NCBI GenBank assembly: GCA_007132825.1
Contig: SLNX01000213.1
Span: 1 to 21,215, forward strand
Source: Bacteroidales bacterium
Lineage (GTDB): Bacteria; Bacteroidota; Bacteroidia; Bacteroidales; UBA7960
DNA length: 21,215 bases
Reading direction: 5' to 3'
A model generated the notes under the pieces. The model did no database searches, was not told where the DNA came from, and saw nothing but the letters and a program-made list of their open reading frames with translations. Made by a program: the position numbers and the translations under genes. Shown one piece after another: positions 7,067-15,835 of this stretch (positions within the stretch are counted from its first letter, which is position 1; each line of letters begins with the position of its first letter).

Positions 7067-8404
7067 TTATGCGTGCCGGATCCACTTCCACAGCTCACCA
7101 TAACTGACTTTTTTCCCGTACATTAATATACCCGTCCGGTAAATTCTGCCACTTAACCAGATGGTCGCAATGAACCCCAGGATAAGCAGGACCGCAGACA
7201 GCGCGACCTCAGCATAAGGAACTCCGAAAGGGATCCTTACCATCATGATGACGGGGGAGGTGAGGGGTATGATCGACATCCAGAAAGCAACGGGGCCTGT
7301 TGGATTCTGAACCACCATGTTCACCATGATGATCGACAGCAGGAGAGGTATGGTAACGGGCATCATGAATTGCTGGGTGTCGGCTTCATTGTCAACCGCT
7401 GATCCAATGGCCGCAAAAAATCCCGCATAAAGAAGATATCCGCCAATAAAAAAGAAAATAAATGACAAAATCATAACGGGGAAGTTTACAGCTCCAAGTC
7501 CCTCAATCAACTGACCGGCAAAAGAATCGTGCTGCTGCACGACCTCTTGCTGTTTTCTCATCTCCTCCGCATTCAATATCTGCGTACTGGAAACATACAC
7601 CTGGTCGTCGGCAGTGAAACGAAACAGATCGGGAGCAGCTAGCGTGAAAATGCTGACGATTGTAAAAGTTAACACAACCCAGATCAGAAACTGTGTAAGA
7701 CCGACCATCCCGACCCCTATCACTTTACCCATCATTAACTGGAAAGGCTTTACCGAAGATACGATGATCTCAACGATACGGCTTGTCTTTTCCTCTAAAA
7801 CACCGCGCAAAACCTGTGACCCAAAGAGGAAAATAAAGATGTATATCAGAAATCCTGCAATAAACCCGAGCCCCATGCTGATCTCCGGATAATCGGTGAT
7901 CAGCTCTCCGTCGTCTTTTATCCGGAATGCTTGTATATTGATGGGTGTTTCAATGGCACTGAGTATTTCGGCATCAATTCCTGCCGCTTTTAGTTTAAGA
8001 CTCTCAAACTCATGCTTTAAAGTGTTTTCAATAAGCAGTTTTACATTAAAGTTGATCGATTTATCGGAAAAAAGACGCAATGTTGAAGGCGATTCAAAGG
8101 CAACATCGGGGATGTGCAGCACTGCATCAAAACGGCCATCGTGCATCAGATCAATGGCACTGTCGACATTGACATTCACCGGGGTGAATGTTGTATTATC
8201 CGTATCCTGAAACCGGTCGTGGAAAATATTGGTCTCATCAACAATAGCTACAGCATAATCGCTGTCTGATAGCTGCGCAACAATAACCGGAATGATTATG
8301 ATTGCTGCCATCAGGACCGGCCCTAAAATGGTCATCACCAGGAACGATTTTTTCCTGATGCGACTAAGGAACTCTCTTTTAATTATGGTTGCTGTTTTGC
8401 TCAT
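7067..8404 (-). CDS. ABC-2 type transporter permease (NatB-like)
   Basis: A 445-residue inner-membrane permease, partner of the ATPase encoded 6 nt upstream. It begins with a short basic cytoplasmic segment (KREFLSRIRKKSF) and one membrane helix at about 21-44. A large extracytoplasmic domain follows (about 45-175), then a group of hydrophobic helices from about 180 to 425, the ABC2_membrane_3 / NatB arrangement. Relatives in Bacillus (NatAB) are linked to Na+ export, but many have unknown substrates and nothing here fixes the cargo. It lies between the ATPase gene and the response-regulator gene on the same strand. The start at 8404 leaves the usual short N-terminus. Confidence is high for family, low for substrate. 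Confidence 0.88.
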   Translation of the reverse strand: MSKTATIIKREFLSRIRKKSFLVMTILGPVLMAAIIIIPVIVAQLSDSDYAVAIVDETNIFHDRFQDTDNTTFTPVNVNVDSAIDLMHDGRFDAVLHIPDVAFESPSTLRLFSDKSINFNVKLLIENTLKHEFESLKLKAAGIDAEILSAIETPINIQAFRIKDDGELITDYPEISMGLGFIAGFLIYIFIFLFGSQVLRGVLEEKTSRIVEIIVSSVKPFQLMMGKVIGVGMVGLTQFLIWVVLTFTIVSIFTLAAPDLFRFTADDQVYVSSTQILNAEEMRKQQEVVQQHDSFAGQLIEGLGAVNFPVMILSFIFFFIGGYLLYAGFFAAIGSAVDNEADTQQFMMPVTIPLLLSIIMVNMVVQNPTGPVAFWMSIIPLTSPVIMMVRIPFGVPYAEVALSAVLLILGFIATIWLSGRIYRTGILMYGKKVSYGELWKWIRHA

Positions 8405-8410
8405 CTTTAT

Positions 8411-9388
8411 TTATTGAACATTCATGATGTCTGATGGAAAGTTATTGCCATTGGCATTTTGTTCTGCCGGGAATTTCCCGGTTACCTGCTTTATGAAAAT
8501 ATCATTCATGCTTGGCGTGATCTCCTTGAAGGACACCAGGCCTGCTTCAGGCAGCAGCAGCTGTATCAATTCATTGGTGCTGCTGTTGTCGATTATTTTG
8601 ACCCTTGCATTAAGCATTCCGTCGTGTTCTTTTGTTTTGATGACCCGGAATCGCTGATCAAGGATTTCGTCCAGTGGTTTTTGCAGGTTGGTCAGCTCGG
8701 TTTCATAAATCCGGCTGGCGTGGTCTTTTTTTATCTTTCCAACCGTTCCTTCAAGGATTTTCTCCGATTTGTTGATCAGGGCGATGTGGTCACAAAGCTC
8801 CTCTACCGAGCCCATGTTATGTGTCGAAAAGATGATGGTGGCACCGTCGTCGCGGAGTTTCAGGATCTCTTCCTTTAGAAGGTTGACGTTAATGGGGTCA
8901 AAGCCGCTGAAAGGCTCGTCAAAGATCAGGAGTCTGGGTTTGTGCAGTACTGTGATAATGAACTGAACCTTTTGTGCCATCCCTTTCGACAGCTCTTCAA
9001 CCTTTTTGTTCCACCAGGGCATCAGGTCAAACTTTTCAAACCACTGTTTGAGCATTATTTTGGCATCGCTGGCTTTTAACCCTTTGAGTTGTGCAAGATA
9101 GATGGCCTGCTCTCCAACCTTCATTTTTTTGTACAGACCACGTTCTTCCGGGAGATAACCGATCTGTTTGACGTGTTTGGGCTTGAGTTTTTCATTATTG
9201 AGGAATACCTCTCCCTGATCGGGTCCGATGATCTGATTGATGATCCGGATGAGGGTGGTTTTGCCGGCACCATTCGGGCCAAGCAAACCGAAGATGCTTT
9301 GCTCGGGGACGTGCAAGCTCACATTGCTCAGGGCCTTGTGGTTGGCATATTGTTTTGTGATGTTTTCGGCGTGCAGGAGGGTGTTCAT
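8411..9388 (-). CDS. ABC transporter ATP-binding protein (NatA-like)
   Basis: A 325-residue nucleotide-binding subunit for the downstream permease. Walker A GPNGAGKTT is at 37-45, the Q-loop region at about 78-82 reads YLPEERG (Glu where Gln is usual), the signature is LSKGM (133-137) instead of LSGGQ, Walker B LLIFDEP is at 153-159, and the H-loop His is at 190. Residues about 215-300 form a C-terminal extension like the DUF4162-type domain of NatA/YhaQ ATPases. The variant signature and Q-loop are, as I recall, normal for this subfamily and do not suggest inactivity. The start codon lies 11 nt after the dnaJ stop, so grpE-dnaJ-ATPase-permease look like one transcript. Confidence 0.92.
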   Translation of the reverse strand: MNTLLHAENITKQYANHKALSNVSLHVPEQSIFGLLGPNGAGKTTLIRIINQIIGPDQGEVFLNNEKLKPKHVKQIGYLPEERGLYKKMKVGEQAIYLAQLKGLKASDAKIMLKQWFEKFDLMPWWNKKVEELSKGMAQKVQFIITVLHKPRLLIFDEPFSGFDPINVNLLKEEILKLRDDGATIIFSTHNMGSVEELCDHIALINKSEKILEGTVGKIKKDHASRIYETELTNLQKPLDEILDQRFRVIKTKEHDGMLNARVKIIDNSSTNELIQLLLPEAGLVSFKEITPSMNDIFIKQVTGKFPAEQNANGNNFPSDIMNVQ

Positions 9389-9399
9389 TCGCTTGTCAA

Positions 9400-10554
9400 T
9401 TAATTAAAGACATCTTTCATTCTTTCAAAGAAACTTTTGTCACTCTTTTTGGGCTTGGGTTTGAAGTTTTCTGATTCTCTTAACCTGTTGAGCATCTCTT
9501 TTTCTTCATTATTAACCGATTGAGGTGTCCAAATGTTTATGTTAACCAGCAGATCACCACGTCCGTATGCATTTACCGAGGGCAATCCTTTCCCCTTAAG
9601 CCTCAAAACCTTGCCTCCTTGTGTGCCGGGTTCAATCTTGATGCGGGCTTTCCCTTCGAGGGTTGGTACTTCAATGCTGGTTCCCAATACCGCTTCCGGA
9701 AAGCTGATATGATGGTCGTAAAGAAGGTTCATGTCGTCGCGGATCAGTTTTTCGTGAGGTACCTCCTCAACGAGTACGATCAGGTCGCCGGGAATACCAC
9801 CTCTGGGTGCCGCATTCCCCTTTCCGCTCAGCGAAAGCTGCATCCCTTCCTGCACTCCGGCAGGAATGTTGATGCTGATCACCTCCTCTTTTTTTACAAT
9901 GCCGTTTCCATAGCAGGAGGAGCATTTCTCTTCGATGGTTTGCCCTTCTCCACCGCAGCTCGGACAGCTGCTTGTGGTTTGCATCTGTCCAAGGAAAGTG
10001 TTCGTTACGCGTGTTACCCGTCCGGCACCGTTACAAGTTGAACAGGTACGGTAAGCGCTTCCGTTTTTTGCCCCGGTTCCGCTGCAGGGGCTGCAGGCAA
10101 CGTATTTGTTGACTTTGATCTTCTTTTCGACACCATTGAGGATGTCTTCCAGCTTAAGCTTTACCTTAATCCGCAGGTTTGATCCCTTGTTAACGCGGCG
10201 GGTGCGGCGACCGCTGCCTCCAAAACCACTGAAGCCCCCTCCAAAGGCGCCTCCAAAAATGTCTCCAAACTGACTGAAAATGTCTTCCATCGACATCCCT
10301 CCGCCACTGAAACCGCCACCGAAGTTATTACCCATTGCCGCGTGGCCAAATTGATCATAACGCGATTTTTTCTCAGGGTTGCTTAGTACTTCATAAGCTT
10401 CAGCAGCTTCCTTGAACCGGGCTTCGGCTGTTTCATCCCCCGGGTTCTTATCCGGATGGTATTTAAGTGCTTTCTGCCGGTAAGCCTTTTTAATCTCTTC
10501 TGGTTTGGCATCACGTGAAACACCTAATATTTCGTAAAAATCCCTTTTTGACAT
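9400..10554 (-). CDS. dnaJ: Chaperone protein DnaJ
   Basis: A 384-residue type I Hsp40 co-chaperone that delivers unfolded clients to DnaK and stimulates its ATPase. Domains in order: J domain 1-70 with HPD at 33-35; Gly/Phe-rich linker about 78-115; zinc-binding domain with four CxxC pairs at C154/C157, C171/C174, C197/C200 and C211/C214, each followed by a CxGxG-like pattern; C-terminal substrate-binding domains to 384. All zinc ligands are present and the length is normal. It starts 9 nt after the grpE stop; dnaK is not in the window. Confidence 0.97.
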   Translation of the reverse strand: MSKRDFYEILGVSRDAKPEEIKKAYRQKALKYHPDKNPGDETAEARFKEAAEAYEVLSNPEKKSRYDQFGHAAMGNNFGGGFSGGGMSMEDIFSQFGDIFGGAFGGGFSGFGGSGRRTRRVNKGSNLRIKVKLKLEDILNGVEKKIKVNKYVACSPCSGTGAKNGSAYRTCSTCNGAGRVTRVTNTFLGQMQTTSSCPSCGGEGQTIEEKCSSCYGNGIVKKEEVISINIPAGVQEGMQLSLSGKGNAAPRGGIPGDLIVLVEEVPHEKLIRDDMNLLYDHHISFPEAVLGTSIEVPTLEGKARIKIEPGTQGGKVLRLKGKGLPSVNAYGRGDLLVNINIWTPQSVNNEEKEMLNRLRESENFKPKPKKSDKSFFERMKDVFN

Positions 10555-10563
10555 ATGCTAAAA

Positions 10564-11136
10564 CTAATTTGCTACAATCACACTGGCATAGCGTATAACT
10601 TTTCCATTGAGCGTATACCCTTTCTTGACCTCTTCCACCACTTTGCCTTTTTGTTGCTTGTTTTCTGCCGGAATATGTGTGATGGCATCATGATAATCAG
10701 TATTGAAATCTTCTCCTACAGAGGCAATCTCCTCTACTCCCTTTTGTCTGAGAACAGACTTAAATTTATTAAAAATCAGGGATATGCCCTCTATATTTGC
10801 TTGTTTTCCCGTTTCGGTATCGCTTGCGTCTATCTTAACCGCCCTCTCCAGGTCGTCGAGCACTGGTAACAAGGCGGTAATTACTGATTCCGATGCGGTT
10901 TTTGTTAGCTCAACCCGCTCTTTTGCAGCCCGCTTGCGATAATTGTCAAACTCCGAAAACAGCCGCAGAAATTTGTCATTTGTTTCATCCAGCTGCTTCT
11001 GCAGGGTATTGATTTTCTCTTCATAAACAGAGAGTTTCTCAGTCTCATTTTCAACCTCCCGGGTTGTTTTTTCAGGGCTCTCTTTGGTTGTATCCTTTAC
11101 ATTCTTATCGTTGCTTTTCTTCTCTTTCTTTTTCAT
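10564..11136 (-). CDS. grpE: Nucleotide exchange factor GrpE
   Basis: A 190-residue cytoplasmic protein that releases ADP from DnaK. A charged, low-complexity N-terminus (1-30, Lys/Glu-rich) leads into a long coiled coil (about 31-85, EKINTLQKQLDE to FDNYRKRAAKE), then the four-helix dimer segment LLPVLDDLERAV (89-100) and the beta-wing domain with GEDFNTDYHDAI (141-152) and VIRYASVIV at the end. Length is normal. It is the first gene of the grpE-dnaJ-ABC-regulator run; the 134-nt gap before it (11137-11270) presumably holds its promoter, but I could not find a clean TAnnTTTG box or a CIRCE operator there. Confidence 0.95.
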   Translation of the reverse strand: MKKKEKKSNDKNVKDTTKESPEKTTREVENETEKLSVYEEKINTLQKQLDETNDKFLRLFSEFDNYRKRAAKERVELTKTASESVITALLPVLDDLERAVKIDASDTETGKQANIEGISLIFNKFKSVLRQKGVEEIASVGEDFNTDYHDAITHIPAENKQQKGKVVEEVKKGYTLNGKVIRYASVIVAN

Positions 11137-11270
11137 TCCCTTAAGCGAATTTATGTCTGATTAGCGGTCAAAATGCTATCAAAAGCTTTGCCATAATCAT
11201 TATGAGGCCATTTTGGCAGCGTTTTTATGTTGCTTTGTCTGATGAACTGGTTTTTTGGCGCATTCGGAGG

Positions 11271-12575
11271 TCAGATCCTTTGGATCTCTGCACCTATTTT
11301 TTGCAGCCTGCTGTCAATGAACTGGTAACCGCGGTCAATTTGCTCGATATTGTGGATGATGCTTTTCCCCTCGGCACTAAGTGCTGCAATGAGCAATGCA
11401 ACGCCCGCCCGGATGTCGGGCGAGATCATTTCAAGAGGCTTGAGCGGATATTTCCGGTCGAGACCGATCACGGTGGCACGATGGGGATCACAGAGGATGA
11501 TCTGGGCACCCATGTCGATCAGCTTATCCACGAAAAACAAACGGCTTTCAAACATTTTCTGGTGGATAAGCACGCTACCCCTGGCTTGCGTGGCTAGAAC
11601 CAGTACTACTGAAATCAGATCGGGTGAGAAACCAGGCCAGGGTGCATCTGATATGGTCAGGATGCTCCCGTCTATATAAGTGTCCACCTCATATCTGTCT
11701 TGCGCCGGTATGAACAGGTCATCCTGTCGGACCTCCATCACTACGCCCAGCTTCCGGAACACTTCCGGAATGATGCCAAGTTTTTTGTAGTTTACATCTT
11801 TTATGGTGATTTCCGATCTTGTCATGGCTGCCAATGCAATGAAGCTTCCAATCTCAATCATGTCAGGCAACATTCGGTGTGTGCATCCTTTCAGAGAATC
11901 AACACCCTCAATTTGAAGCAGGTTGGATCCGATTCCGGAAATATTTGCGCCCATTTTGTTCAACATCATGCATAATTGCTGAATGTAGGGCTCGCAGGCA
12001 GCATTGTACAGGGTGGTTTTCCCCTCGGCGAGGCTTGCGGCCATAATCACGTTGGCTGTTCCGGTAACTGATGCTTCATCCAAGAGTATCTCACAGCCCC
12101 GCAGACCTTTCCCCTCAATATGATAAAAGAACTTTTCCGGGTCGTAATGAAAATTAGCCCCCAGTTTTTCAAGTCCAAGGAAGTGGGTGTCGAGCCTGCG
12201 CCGTCCAATCTTGTCACCACCCGGCTTGGGAATGGAGGCCTTCCGGAAACGGGCCAGCAGCGGACCAACAATCATTACTGAACCCCTGAGCTGAGCAACC
12301 TTTTTACTGAATGTTTCATCATTAAGTAAATCCAGATTTACCTGGTCCGCCTGAAAAGAGTAGCAGTTATCGCTAATCATATTCACCTTGACCCCGAAGT
12401 CGGCCAAAAGCTCAATTAGCTTTAATACATCACGGATTTGTGGAATATTTTCAATCAACACTTCGCAGTCGGTAAGCAAGGTGGCGCATATGATCTGAAG
12501 CGCTTCATTTTTTGCTCCCTGCGGAATCACTTCACCCTTGAGCTGTTTTCCTCCCTGAATGACAAAAGAACCCAT
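11271..12575 (-). CDS. murA: UDP-N-acetylglucosamine 1-carboxyvinyltransferase (MurA), Asp active-site variant
   Basis: A 434-residue cytoplasmic enzyme that transfers enolpyruvyl from PEP to UDP-GlcNAc, the first committed step of peptidoglycan synthesis. Lys22-Asn23 (AKNEA) and the PGFSPD loop ending in Asp319 match conserved catalytic positions of the family. The active-site loop reads PGGDKIGRRRLDTH at 118-131: the residue at the place of E. coli Cys115 is Asp121. Enzymes with Asp here are known to be active and insensitive to fosfomycin. Relative to E. coli the motifs TGTAN (171-175) and NAACEP (191-196) also differ slightly. The start lies 1 nt downstream of the DUF4290 stop codon, so translation is probably coupled. 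A 6-bp hairpin (11273-11287) covers the last codons but has no T tract. Confidence 0.96.
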   Translation of the reverse strand: MGSFVIQGGKQLKGEVIPQGAKNEALQIICATLLTDCEVLIENIPQIRDVLKLIELLADFGVKVNMISDNCYSFQADQVNLDLLNDETFSKKVAQLRGSVMIVGPLLARFRKASIPKPGGDKIGRRRLDTHFLGLEKLGANFHYDPEKFFYHIEGKGLRGCEILLDEASVTGTANVIMAASLAEGKTTLYNAACEPYIQQLCMMLNKMGANISGIGSNLLQIEGVDSLKGCTHRMLPDMIEIGSFIALAAMTRSEITIKDVNYKKLGIIPEVFRKLGVVMEVRQDDLFIPAQDRYEVDTYIDGSILTISDAPWPGFSPDLISVVLVLATQARGSVLIHQKMFESRLFFVDKLIDMGAQIILCDPHRATVIGLDRKYPLKPLEMISPDIRAGVALLIAALSAEGKSIIHNIEQIDRGYQFIDSRLQKIGAEIQRI

Positions 12576-12576
12576 G

Positions 12577-13206
12577 TTATGATTGCTGATTTTTTCTGTT
12601 CCGGTGCGGTTTGTTTCCCCCCTGGCGTCCCTGAAATTTTTTCTTTTTGTTTTTGGAAAGGATGTCGGTCGTATGGCTGAGCTTTATGTCATCCTGAAGT
12701 TTAAGCTTCCCTTTTGACAAGACATTGAGGTGTTCAGCAATTTCTTCATCATTTACAGCATCCCTGTTCCAGGTCAGGTATGATTTCTTTAAATGGTTGG
12801 CGATGAGCTTGATCAAGGCATCCCTAACCTTCCCGTCTTCCATTTCACAAGCCTTCTCAATAATTCTCTCAATATGCCTTCCATAATGTTTATAGGTGAC
12901 ATTGTTGCTTGAATATTTAAGCGGTTCGGGCTTCTTGGTCAGCGTTTCACGCGAAGGGATCGGGTAAGGGGAGTCTACGTCAAGCTTAAAGTCTGACATA
13001 ATGAAAAGGTGATCCCAGAGTTTGTGCTTAAAGTCATTGACATCACGCAGATGGGGATTAAGTTGTCCCATGACGTTAATGGTGGCTCTTGCCAGATGAT
13101 TTCTCTTTTCACGGTCTTCAACAGACATGATTTGCTCAATCATCTTTTGAATGTTTCGGCCATATTCCGAAATATTCATTTTAGAACGGGATGTGTTGTA
13201 TTCCAT
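12577..13206 (-). CDS. DUF4290 domain-containing protein
   Basis: A 209-residue protein of a family, DUF4290, that I know only from Bacteroidota and that has no assigned function. The body is predicted mainly helical (MNISEYGRNIQKMIEQIM, YGRHIERIIEKACEM; two similar YGRxIxxxIE segments suggest an internal duplication), and the tail is strongly basic and disordered (KNKKKKF to the end), as if it might touch nucleic acid or membrane. The frame is open up to 13293, but I take Met at 13206 (MEYNTSRSKM) because the family begins this way and because the extension would run across the promoter-like box at 13281-13288. It is followed after 1 nt by murA, so a role near cell-wall synthesis is possible but unproven. 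Confidence 0.85.
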   Translation of the reverse strand: MEYNTSRSKMNISEYGRNIQKMIEQIMSVEDREKRNHLARATINVMGQLNPHLRDVNDFKHKLWDHLFIMSDFKLDVDSPYPIPSRETLTKKPEPLKYSSNNVTYKHYGRHIERIIEKACEMEDGKVRDALIKLIANHLKKSYLTWNRDAVNDEEIAEHLNVLSKGKLKLQDDIKLSHTTDILSKNKKKKFQGRQGGNKPHRNRKNQQS

Positions 13207-13280
13207 TTTGGATTTAATAATGTTCGTGGTGTTGCTTACTATAATTGCTGAGGGCCTGTCGAAAGCAAGTAGAAGTTCTG

Positions 13281-13288
13281 CAAAGATA
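13281..13288 (-). promoter_or_regulatory. TATCTTTG -7 box for the DUF4290-murA operon
   Basis: The minus strand reads TATCTTTG followed by GCA, which fits the Bacteroidota -7 element TAnnTTTG. It lies 74 nt upstream of the chosen DUF4290 start and after the pcrA stop codon. No clear TTTG -33 element stands at the usual 19-21 bp spacing (the place reads about TTATG). Confidence 0.5.
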
Positions 13289-13323
13289 TACAAAAAATCC
13301 GCACCTCCATAACGATTTTAAAA

Positions 13324-15660
13324 TTACATTATTTTCAGGCGCGCATATTTTAACAGCAGCTGCTTTTTACCCGCGGCATTGAAGGCAACCGTAGCCTTTG
13401 CATTTTGGCCCGTACCTTCAAGGGCAACAATCGTGCCAAGGCCAAATCGCTGATGCCGCACACTCATGCTGACCTCCAACAAAGAAGCGTCCAGGATATT
13501 GTATTCCGTATTGTCGTCCGGCTGATCAGCCTGTTTTGCCGGTTTCCTGATTACATCTTCAGTTAAACGGGTAAACCTTTTGCGGCTTTCTGAGAAGTTT
13601 TCCTGCGTTTGAAATCTTTTTGATGGCCTTTTTCGCGGCAGTTCATAGTCCAGGAATGCATCATCCAGCTCATCAATGAACCGGCTGGGTTCACAAAGGT
13701 TAAAATTGCCATACCTGAAACGCGTTTCGGCATAGAGTATCCAGGCAGCTTTCATCGCGCGGGTGATTGCCACATAGAACAACCTGCGCTCCTCCTCCAG
13801 CTCTGCCTGACTATTGACGGAGAGTTGCGAGGGGAAAAGGTTTTCTTCCACCCCGGCAATGAACACATAAGGAAATTCAAGTCCTTTGGCCGCGTGAATG
13901 GTCATGAGTGATACCGTATTCCTGTTGTCGCTTTTCTCTTCCTGCGTGTCGGCATCGGTAAGAAGAGCCACATCCTGCATGAATTCATCAAGGGTACGGA
14001 AGGACGGATCTCCTGAATCCGCTCCGGAGACCTGGTCGGTTTCCTCTGAAACAAGTGTTGTCGGTTCCTCTTTTTTGCTTACAAAGTCCTTCAACCCCGA
14101 CAAGAGTTCCTCAATGTTATCTCTGCGGTTCAGACTTTCAGGGGTGCCATCCTCAAAATACAATTTCCGGATGCCTGACTTGTTTACGATCAACTCACCA
14201 AGTTCGAAAGCATTCAGCTTGTAAAGCTGTGCGGAAAACCTTTTGATCAGGAGCATGAATTCAGAAAGCTTCCGAAGGATTCCCGAATTCAGTGCCACAC
14301 CGTGATCAACCGGGGCTTCAGCAATTTGCCACAATGGTTTTCCGGTTTCATTGGCTTTGACCACAAGCTTATTTACACTCGTGGCACCAATCCCCCTGGC
14401 GGGGAAATTGACGATGCGCAGGAAGGCATCCTCATCCATCGGGTTGATCACCAGCCGGAAATAGGCCAGGAGGTCTTTAATCTCCTTGCGCTGGTAAAAT
14501 GATACGCTTCCATAAATCCGGTAAGGGATGTTAAGTCGCCGCAAGGCTTCTTCCATCGCCCGCGATTGGGCGTTTGTGCGGTATAAAACGGCAAAAGCTG
14601 AGTTGGGCAGCTGGTTTTGCTGTATCATCTCAAAAATGCGCCCGGCTACCCATGCAGCTTCTTCCCCCTCCGTTGAGGTATTGATGATGTGCAGCTTATC
14701 ACCCGAACCATTACTGGTCCATATTTTTTTATGGATCTGGTTTTTGTTGTGCTTGATAAGACTGTTTGCAGCATCCACAATGTGTTTTGTTGAACGGTAG
14801 TTTTGCTCAAGTTTGAATATCTGGTAATCGGGGTAATCGTTTTTGAAATTCAGGATGTTCTGAATGTTGGCCCCCCTGAAAGCATAAATGCTCTGCGCAT
14901 CATCGCCCACCACGCAGATGTTCTCGTTGTTGGCAGCCAGCTTTTTGATGATCAGGTATTGGGCAAAATTGGTGTCCTGATATTCATCAACCAGGATGTA
15001 TTCGAATCGCTGCTGGTATTTGTATAAAACCTCCGGGAAATCGCGCAGCAATACATTTGTGTTGAACAAAAGATCATCAAAATCCATAGCGGAAGCCTTT
15101 CGGAGCTTCTGCTGGTAAAGACTGTATATCAGTCCGAGTTTCGGCTTGTTGCTCTGTATGTCGTGGCTTTGAATCTCAGGGTCTTCATTGTAGTCGACAG
15201 CGGAGATCAGGTTGTTTTTTGCATTTGAAATGCGACTCAGGACGAAGCCCGGGGCGTAGGTTTTGTCATCCAGGTTTTGCTCCTTCAGGATTTTTTTGAT
15301 CACCCGCTTTGAGTCTTCCGTGTCATATATGGTAAACTGAGAAGGGTAGTTCAGCTTGTCCGCTTCAACCCGGAGGATGCGGGCAAAAATGCTGTGAAAT
15401 GTCCCCATCCAGAGACTTTTCGCTTTTGATGGATCAATAAGGCTTGCCACACGGTCACGCATTTCACGTGCCGCCTTGTTGGTAAATGTAAGGGCCAGAA
15501 TCCGGAAAGGGGATATGCCCTCGTGTAATAAATAGGCTACCCTGTATGTAAGCACCCGGGTTTTGCCACTTCCGGCACCTGCAATCACCATAACGGGTCC
15601 TTCCGTGGTTTGCACAGCTTGTTGTTGCGGTTCGTTCAACTCTTTAATAAAATCAACCAT
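13324..15660 (-). CDS. pcrA: ATP-dependent DNA helicase PcrA/UvrD (superfamily 1A)
   Basis: A 778-residue 3'-5' helicase for nucleotide excision repair, plasmid or rolling-circle replication and removal of stalled RNA polymerase. Motifs, numbered from the chosen Met: Q-motif at 8-13, Walker A GAGSGKT (28-34), Walker B VDEYQD (about 222-228), motif III GDDAQSIYAFRGA, motif IV LEQNYRS, motif V TIHAAKGLEF (about 590), motif VI YVAITRA (about 632). The last 50 residues (RFGLGTIVALEGTG onward) form the Tudor-like tail found in PcrA and UvrD. The frame stays open to 15867, but those 69 extra residues are not family-like and would cross a promoter-like box, so Met at 15660 (MVDFIKELNEPQ) is chosen. 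All catalytic motifs are intact. Confidence 0.95.
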   Translation of the reverse strand: MVDFIKELNEPQQQAVQTTEGPVMVIAGAGSGKTRVLTYRVAYLLHEGISPFRILALTFTNKAAREMRDRVASLIDPSKAKSLWMGTFHSIFARILRVEADKLNYPSQFTIYDTEDSKRVIKKILKEQNLDDKTYAPGFVLSRISNAKNNLISAVDYNEDPEIQSHDIQSNKPKLGLIYSLYQQKLRKASAMDFDDLLFNTNVLLRDFPEVLYKYQQRFEYILVDEYQDTNFAQYLIIKKLAANNENICVVGDDAQSIYAFRGANIQNILNFKNDYPDYQIFKLEQNYRSTKHIVDAANSLIKHNKNQIHKKIWTSNGSGDKLHIINTSTEGEEAAWVAGRIFEMIQQNQLPNSAFAVLYRTNAQSRAMEEALRRLNIPYRIYGSVSFYQRKEIKDLLAYFRLVINPMDEDAFLRIVNFPARGIGATSVNKLVVKANETGKPLWQIAEAPVDHGVALNSGILRKLSEFMLLIKRFSAQLYKLNAFELGELIVNKSGIRKLYFEDGTPESLNRRDNIEELLSGLKDFVSKKEEPTTLVSEETDQVSGADSGDPSFRTLDEFMQDVALLTDADTQEEKSDNRNTVSLMTIHAAKGLEFPYVFIAGVEENLFPSQLSVNSQAELEEERRLFYVAITRAMKAAWILYAETRFRYGNFNLCEPSRFIDELDDAFLDYELPRKRPSKRFQTQENFSESRKRFTRLTEDVIRKPAKQADQPDDNTEYNILDASLLEVSMSVRHQRFGLGTIVALEGTGQNAKATVAFNAAGKKQLLLKYARLKIM

Positions 15661-15702
15661 GACAGGGTTTTTATGAAAAAACAGCTCCTGTGGGAAGCGG
15701 TG

Positions 15703-15710
15703 CAAAGATA
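15703..15710 (-). promoter_or_regulatory. TATCTTTG -7 box for pcrA
   Basis: The minus strand reads TATCTTTG followed by GCAC, matching the Bacteroidota -7 element TAnnTTTG, 42 nt upstream of the pcrA start at 15660. A TTTG -33 element at the expected distance is not evident. Confidence 0.5.
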
Positions 15711-15835
15711 AGAAACGCCTACGATTTTTCACTGGAAGTTCTGCTTCTGAGAAACAAAATATTGCACCAAAAGCAACCATAAGGAAATTTGGAATTTCTT
15801 CTTTGTGTTCTAAATAGTTTGTATATTTATCGCGT

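Noticed and set aside
8411..9388. Variant signature LSKGM and Glu in the Q-loop as signs of an inactive ATPase
   Set aside because: Walker A, Walker B and H-loop are intact, and these variants are, as I recall, usual for the NatA/YhaQ subfamily.
11137..11270. CIRCE (HrcA) operator or clear promoter before grpE
   Set aside because: No TTAGCACTC inverted repeat is present and no TAnnTTTG box at the right spacing; the nearest match (TAGCATTTTG) has the wrong spacing.
11273..11287. Hairpin over the murA stop as a terminator
   Set aside because: The stem is only 6 bp and no T tract follows on the minus strand; it also lies within the last codons.
13207..13293. N-terminal extension of the DUF4290 gene to 13293
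   Set aside because: The family starts at MEYNT-like residues, and the extension would run over the -7-type box at 13281-13288.
15802..15829. TTTG plus TATATTTA as a promoter for the S9 hydrolase
   Set aside because: The -7-like element lacks the final G and the spacing is only 16 bp, outside the usual 19-21.
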